Source of the DNA: Bryobacteraceae bacterium
GTDB taxonomy: Bacteria; Acidobacteriota; Terriglobia; Bryobacterales; Bryobacteraceae
Assembly (NCBI GenBank): GCA_026002855.1
Contig: BPGD01000001.1
Location: forward strand, 1-64,000
Direction: 5' to 3'
DNA: 64,000 bases
The position numbers and the translations under genes were made by a program. The notes under the pieces are model-generated. The model searched no databases, was not told where the DNA came from, and saw only the letters and a program-made list of their open reading frames with translations. Shown piece by piece: positions 60,000 through 64,000 of this stretch. Positions within the stretch are counted from its first letter, which is position 1. Every line of letters begins with the position of its first letter.

Positions 60000-62951
60000 A
60001 TGAAACACGCCGCCCTGCCGCTGGCCGTACTGCTGGCGTTGTCTGCGCCCGCGGCGTCTCCCTCGCCCGACTTTCAGAAGCAGGTGCGTCCGATCCTTTC
60101 GGCCAACTGCTTCCACTGCCATGGCAACGACCGCACGACGCGCATGGCCGGGTTGCGTCTCGATGTGAAGGAGGGGCTGTATTCGGTGCGCCGCGCCGGC
60201 CCGGTAGTCGTGCCGGGCAAGCCGGAAAAGAGTCTGCTGTTTCAGCGCATCTCGGCCAAAGATCCGGCGCGGAGGATGCCCCCGCCTTTCGCGCACAAGA
60301 CGCTGAAGCCCGAGGAAATCGAAACGATCCGCCGCTGGATTGAGGCCGGGGCGGAGTGGCGCGAACACTGGGCCTTCCGCGCGCCGGTACGGCCGGCGCC
60401 GCCGGAGGTGCGCAACGAGAGCTGGGTGCGCAATCCGATTGACCGTTTCGTGCTGGCGCGGCTGGAAAAGCTGGGTCTCCAGCCGGCACCGGAAGCGCCC
60501 CGCCACACGCTGGTTCGCCGCCTGTCCTATGACCTGACCGGACTGCCGCCGGAGCCGGAAGACGTCGAGCAGTTCGTGCGGTCGGCGAATCCGGAGCAAG
60601 ACTATCAGCGGCTGGTGGAGAAATATCTCGCCTCGCCGCACTACGGCGAGCACCGCGCCCGCTACTGGCTGGACGCGGCCCGCTACGGCGACACGCACGG
60701 CCTGCACATCGACAACTACCGCGAGATGTGGCCGTATCGCGACTGGGTGATCGAGGCCTTCAACCGCAACCTGCCCTTCGACCGCTTTACCATTGAGCAG
60801 CTGGCCGGGGATCTGCTGCCCGAGCCGACGCTCGAGCAGCGCATCGCGACCGGATTCCAGCGCTGCAACGTGACGACCAATGAGGCGGGCGTCATCATTG
60901 AAGAGGTCGAGGCGATGTACGCCAAGGACCGCGCCGACACGGTGGGTGCGGTGTTTCTGGGGCTCACGGTGGGATGCGCCACCTGCCACGACCACAAGTT
61001 CGATCCCATTTCGCAGCGCGATTTTTACGCGTTGACGGCCTTTTTCCGCAACACGACGCAGCCGGCCATGGACGGCAACATTTACGACCCGCCGCCGGTG
61101 GCCGTCGTGCCGGCGCCGGAAGACCGTGGGCGGTGGCAGGAGATCGAGGCGCGGGAGAAGGTGCTGCGGCATCTGATCCGCACGGCGCCGCGGCCGCGGC
61201 AGGAGGCCGATCTGCTGCGGCTGGAGTTTCCGGGTTCGATCCGCGCCGTCACGCCCGCCGGGGAGGCGGCGCTTGACTTTGGCCCGGGCCTGGCGCTGGG
61301 CCCTGCGGAGGAAGCGTCGCGGCTGGCGCTGCACCTGAGGGAAGCGGCGCTGGTAGTCCGCGAGGCGCCCGTGCTTGACGACAGCCGGCCGTTCACGATC
61401 TCGGCCCGTTTCCTGTTCCCGAAAGGAGAGGAAGGGTTCACCATCGCCGAGCAGATCGAAAAGCGCTACGAGAAGCATCGCCGCGGCTGGGGCTTCTATG
61501 TGAGCGCGCGCATTCCGCGGGTGCGGTTTTACACCGAAGACGGCAAGTCGTATGAGATCGCGGCCGGCCATCTGGACCAGCTTGTGCCGGGGACGTGGAA
61601 CACGGTCGAGTTTCACTATGACGGCACGCGCGAGCCGCTCGGCGTGCGGCTGTGGATCAACGGCCAGGAGAGCGTGACCACGCGCGATGCGCGAGCCCGA
61701 TTCGAGGCGTCCTTCACGGCGCGCGCGCCGCTCGTGGTGGGCACGCCGAACCGGACCGAAGGCGGCGCGTTCGCGTGGTTGCGCATTTTCCGGCCGGTGC
61801 TTTCGGCCGAGGAAGAGGAGCTGCACCGGCTGGATCTGGAAAAGCGGGCCATCCGGCGGCGCGGGGCGATCACGCACGTCATGGAGGAGCGCACGGACCA
61901 GAAGCCCTTTGCGCACCTGCTCTACCGGGGCATGTACGATCAGCCGCGCGAGCGGCTGGAGGCGAACACGCCGGCGGTGCTGCCGCCGATGCCGGCGTCG
62001 CTGCCGCGCAACCGGCTCGGGCTGGCGCAGTGGCTCGTGTCGGAGGAAAATCCGCTGATGGCGCGCGTGACGGTGAACCGTTTCTGGCAGGAGGTTTTCG
62101 GCACGGGGTTGGTGAAAACGGCCGAGGATTTCGGCTCGCAGGGCGAGCCGCCGGTCAATCAGGAGCTGCTGGACTGGCTGGCGGTGGAGTTTCGCGAGTC
62201 GGGCTGGGACGTCAAGCACATGTTCCGGCTGATGGTGACCAGCGCCGCCTACCGGCAGGCGGCGCTGGCGACGCCGGAGAAACTGGAGAAAGACCCGGAC
62301 AACCGGCTCCTTTCGCGCGGCCCGCGGTTCCGGCTGGACGGCGAGGCCATCCGGGACACGGCGCTGGCGGCCAGCGGGCTGCTGGTGCGGCGCATTGGCG
62401 GACCGAGCGTGAAGCCGTATCAGCCGGACGGGATCTGGGAGGCGGTGGCGATGCACGGCTCCGACACGCGCTTCTACCGCCGCGACTCGGGCGAAAGCCT
62501 CTACCGCCGCTCGCTGTACACGTTCTGGAAGCGGACGGCGCCCCCGGCGCTGCTGGAGATCTTCAACGCGCCCTCGCGCGAGTTCTGCACGGTGCGCCGC
62601 GAGCGCACCAACACGCCGCTTCAGGCGCTGGCGACGTTGAACGACGTCACCTTTGTCGAGGCCGCCCGCGCCCTGGCGGCGCAGGCGATGACGGAACCCA
62701 CCGCCGAGGCGCGCTTCCAGTTCATGGCCCGCCGGCTGATGGCGCGGCCGCTGGAAGACCGGGAGCTGGACATTGTCCGCGAGGCCTACCGGGCCTTTCT
62801 GCGCCATTACGACTCGCGCCCTGAGGACGCGCGGAAGCTGATCTCACTGGGCGAATCAAAACCACCGGAGAATGTTTCGCCGGCCGAGCTGGCCTCGCTG
62901 GCGATGGTGGCCAGCCAGTTGATGAACCTCGACGAGGTGCTGAACAAATGA
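60000..62951 (+). CDS. Secreted c-type cytochrome-like PSCyt1/DUF1549-LamG-DUF1553 protein
   Basis: The 983-residue protein starts at ATG 60000 with signal peptide ([20 protein letters not shown]). Cys37/Cys40-His41 in [20 protein letters not shown] is a PSCyt1-type haem-binding CxxCH. DUF1549 follows ([20 protein letters not shown]), with a second CxxCH in [20 protein letters not shown]. Residues about 465-610 are a LamG-like beta-sandwich inserted before DUF1553 ([20 protein letters not shown]), then DUF1553 ([40 protein letters not shown]). This architecture is common in Planctomycetes and Acidobacteria and is thought to link carbohydrate binding with electron transfer. It overlaps the DUF1501 gene by ATGA. 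Confidence 0.9.
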   Translation: MKHAALPLAVLLALSAPAASPSPDFQKQVRPILSANCFHCHGNDRTTRMAGLRLDVKEGLYSVRRAGPVVVPGKPEKSLLFQRISAKDPARRMPPPFAHKTLKPEEIETIRRWIEAGAEWREHWAFRAPVRPAPPEVRNESWVRNPIDRFVLARLEKLGLQPAPEAPRHTLVRRLSYDLTGLPPEPEDVEQFVRSANPEQDYQRLVEKYLASPHYGEHRARYWLDAARYGDTHGLHIDNYREMWPYRDWVIEAFNRNLPFDRFTIEQLAGDLLPEPTLEQRIATGFQRCNVTTNEAGVIIEEVEAMYAKDRADTVGAVFLGLTVGCATCHDHKFDPISQRDFYALTAFFRNTTQPAMDGNIYDPPPVAVVPAPEDRGRWQEIEAREKVLRHLIRTAPRPRQEADLLRLEFPGSIRAVTPAGEAALDFGPGLALGPAEEASRLALHLREAALVVREAPVLDDSRPFTISARFLFPKGEEGFTIAEQIEKRYEKHRRGWGFYVSARIPRVRFYTEDGKSYEIAAGHLDQLVPGTWNTVEFHYDGTREPLGVRLWINGQESVTTRDARARFEASFTARAPLVVGTPNRTEGGAFAWLRIFRPVLSAEEEELHRLDLEKRAIRRRGAITHVMEERTDQKPFAHLLYRGMYDQPRERLEANTPAVLPPMPASLPRNRLGLAQWLVSEENPLMARVTVNRFWQEVFGTGLVKTAEDFGSQGEPPVNQELLDWLAVEFRESGWDVKHMFRLMVTSAAYRQAALATPEKLEKDPDNRLLSRGPRFRLDGEAIRDTALAASGLLVRRIGGPSVKPYQPDGIWEAVAMHGSDTRFYRRDSGESLYRRSLYTFWKRTAPPALLEIFNAPSREFCTVRRERTNTPLQALATLNDVTFVEAARALAAQAMTEPTAEARFQFMARRLMARPLEDRELDIVREAYRAFLRHYDSRPEDARKLISLGESKPPENVSPAELASLAMVASQLMNLDEVLNK

Positions 62952-64000
62952 TTCCGCTCGTCTCCCGCCGCCGCATTCTTTCGCTTTCGGCGCAGAGCCT
63001 CGGAGGACTGGCGCTGGCCCAGCTTCTAGAGGCCGAGTCGCGCCCGCAGCTGCCGCACTTTGCGCCCCGGGCGCGGCGCGCCATTTATCTGCACATGGTG
63101 GGCGCGCCGCCGCAGCAGGAGACGTTCGACTACAAGCCGAAGATGGAGGCGATGTTCGACCAGGACCTGCCGGAGTCGATCCGCCAGGGGCAGCGGCTGA
63201 CGACGATGACTTCGGGGCAGAGCCGGTTTCCGATTGCGCCATCGGTTTTCAGGTTCTCGCGGCACGGCCAGTGCGGGGCCGAGATCAGCGAACTGCTTCC
63301 CTACACGGCGCGGATGGCCGACGACATCTGCATCATCCGCTCGATGCACACCGAGGCGATCAACCACGAGCCGGCGATCACGTTCATCCAGACGGGCTTC
63401 ATGATTGCGGGCAAGCCGTGCATCGGCTCGTGGCTGGCTTACGGGCTGGGCTCGATGAACCGCGACCTTCCCACGTTCGTGGTGCTCACCGCGTCGCATT
63501 CGCATCCGCGCGCCAACGTGCAGGCGATTTCGGCGCGGCTGTGGTCGAGCGGGTTCCTTTCGGGCGAATATTCGGGCGTAGCGCTGCGTTCGACGGGCGA
63601 TCCGGTGCTGTTCATCAACAATCCGGAGGGAGTGCCGCCGGAGATCCGGCGCAGGATGCTGGACGGGGTGAAGGCGCTGAATGAAATCGAGGCCGGGCGA
63701 TGGAACGACCCGGAGACGCGCGTCCGCATCGAGCAGTATGAGATGGCTTTCCGCATGCAGACGTCGGTGCCGGAGCTGACCGACCTGAGCCGGGAGCCGG
63801 CCGCGGTGAAACAGATGTACGGCCCCGACGTGGAAAAGCCGGGCACATTCGCCTACTGCGCGCTAATGGCGCGGAGGCTGGTGGAGCGCGGCGTGCGATT
63901 CGTGCAGATCTATCACCGCGGCTGGGACGTGCACGGCGAGCTGCCCGAGGTGCTGCCCTCGCAGTGCCGCGACGTCGACCAGCCCTCTTGGGCGCTGGTA
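62948..64000 (+). CDS. Tat-exported DUF1501 protein, 3' end beyond window
   Basis: ATG at 62948 overlaps the upstream TGA. At least 351 codons are open to the edge. [20 protein letters not shown] is a Tat-type signal. [20 protein letters not shown] and [40 protein letters not shown] and [16 protein letters not shown] are DUF1501 motifs; the family belongs to the alkaline-phosphatase/sulfatase fold. Always paired with DUF1549/1553 proteins, as here. The complete protein would be about 450-480 residues. Confidence 0.92.
   Translation, partial: MIPLVSRRRILSLSAQSLGGLALAQLLEAESRPQLPHFAPRARRAIYLHMVGAPPQQETFDYKPKMEAMFDQDLPESIRQGQRLTTMTSGQSRFPIAPSVFRFSRHGQCGAEISELLPYTARMADDICIIRSMHTEAINHEPAITFIQTGFMIAGKPCIGSWLAYGLGSMNRDLPTFVVLTASHSHPRANVQAISARLWSSGFLSGEYSGVALRSTGDPVLFINNPEGVPPEIRRRMLDGVKALNEIEAGRWNDPETRVRIEQYEMAFRMQTSVPELTDLSREPAAVKQMYGPDVEKPGTFAYCALMARRLVERGVRFVQIYHRGWDVHGELPEVLPSQCRDVDQPSWALV

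Noticed and set aside
59946-62807. Long minus-strand open frame of about 950 codons opposite the DUF1549 gene
   Set aside because: The opposite strand encodes a well supported PSCyt1-DUF1549-DUF1553 protein; this frame is Arg-rich without motifs.

Overview
The window is about 64 kb of GC-rich chromosomal DNA that looks like an Acidobacteriota, probably Bryobacterales/Solibacter-like, genome. That assignment is inferred from gene content: a paired DUF1549/DUF1553 cytochrome-like protein and DUF1501 protein, Tat-type Gfo/Idh oxidoreductases, a TPR/beta-propeller/c-haem-motif protein, an RND pump fused to its TolC channel, and many large secreted glycoside hydrolases. No rRNA, tRNA, CRISPR array or transposase was recognised.

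Region 1 (1-9787, all minus strand) is a defence operon whose genes are joined almost throughout by 4-base ATGA/GTGA overlaps. It reads, in transcription order: a small DUF3883 nuclease-like protein, Cmr1, a Cmr6/Cas7-like RAMP, a Csx11-type Cas10 without a GGDD motif, Cmr4, Cmr5, a Cas5-like RAMP, then the start of a DUF1156 DNA methyltransferase. The methyltransferase start is interrupted by a minimal nucleotidyltransferase (MNT)/HEPN cassette. The cassette and flanking DUF1156 start fragments form an exact 1002-bp head-to-tail tandem duplication (15-1016 and 1017-2018). Both HEPN copies carry the same in-frame amber codon. A second, apparently intact DUF1156 start runs off the left edge. 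This is the best candidate in the window for an undescribed system: a III-C-like RNA-guided complex co-transcribed with a methyltransferase, a nuclease-like protein and a nucleotidyltransferase/HEPN pair.

Region 2 (9788-13979) is accessory DNA: a secreted protein of 19-residue repeats behind a strong sigma-70-like promoter, then a three-gene terminase-like module with a very C-rich coding strand, in which nuclease and ATPase functions are on separate genes in inverted order.

Region 3 (13980-30638) is largely housekeeping: rpmF-plsX-dsbD, a glycosyl-3-phosphoglycerate synthase/phosphatase pair for a compatible solute, a NarX/NarL-type two-component system, YceD, a glycerol facilitator, glutamate dehydrogenase, MutS, an M14 carboxypeptidase and a Tat-exported Gfo/Idh protein.

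Region 4 (30639-44150) is carbohydrate related: a GH106-like rhamnosidase, a glycosidase whose barrel is interrupted by a carbohydrate-binding domain, a cupin, an aldo/keto reductase, a TPR/propeller protein, and a coupled GT2-methyltransferase-GT39-like operon for a surface glycan.

Region 5 (44176-50009) is an acyl-CoA dehydrogenase, ETF:quinone oxidoreductase, EtfB, EtfA operon. Region 6 (50491-57223) is an efflux operon (TetR, membrane fusion protein, RND-TolC fusion) with two probable operator boxes. Region 7 (57537-64000) holds a TonB-C protein, a DUF4434 protein, an HDOD protein and the DUF1549/DUF1501 pair; the last gene is cut by the window edge.
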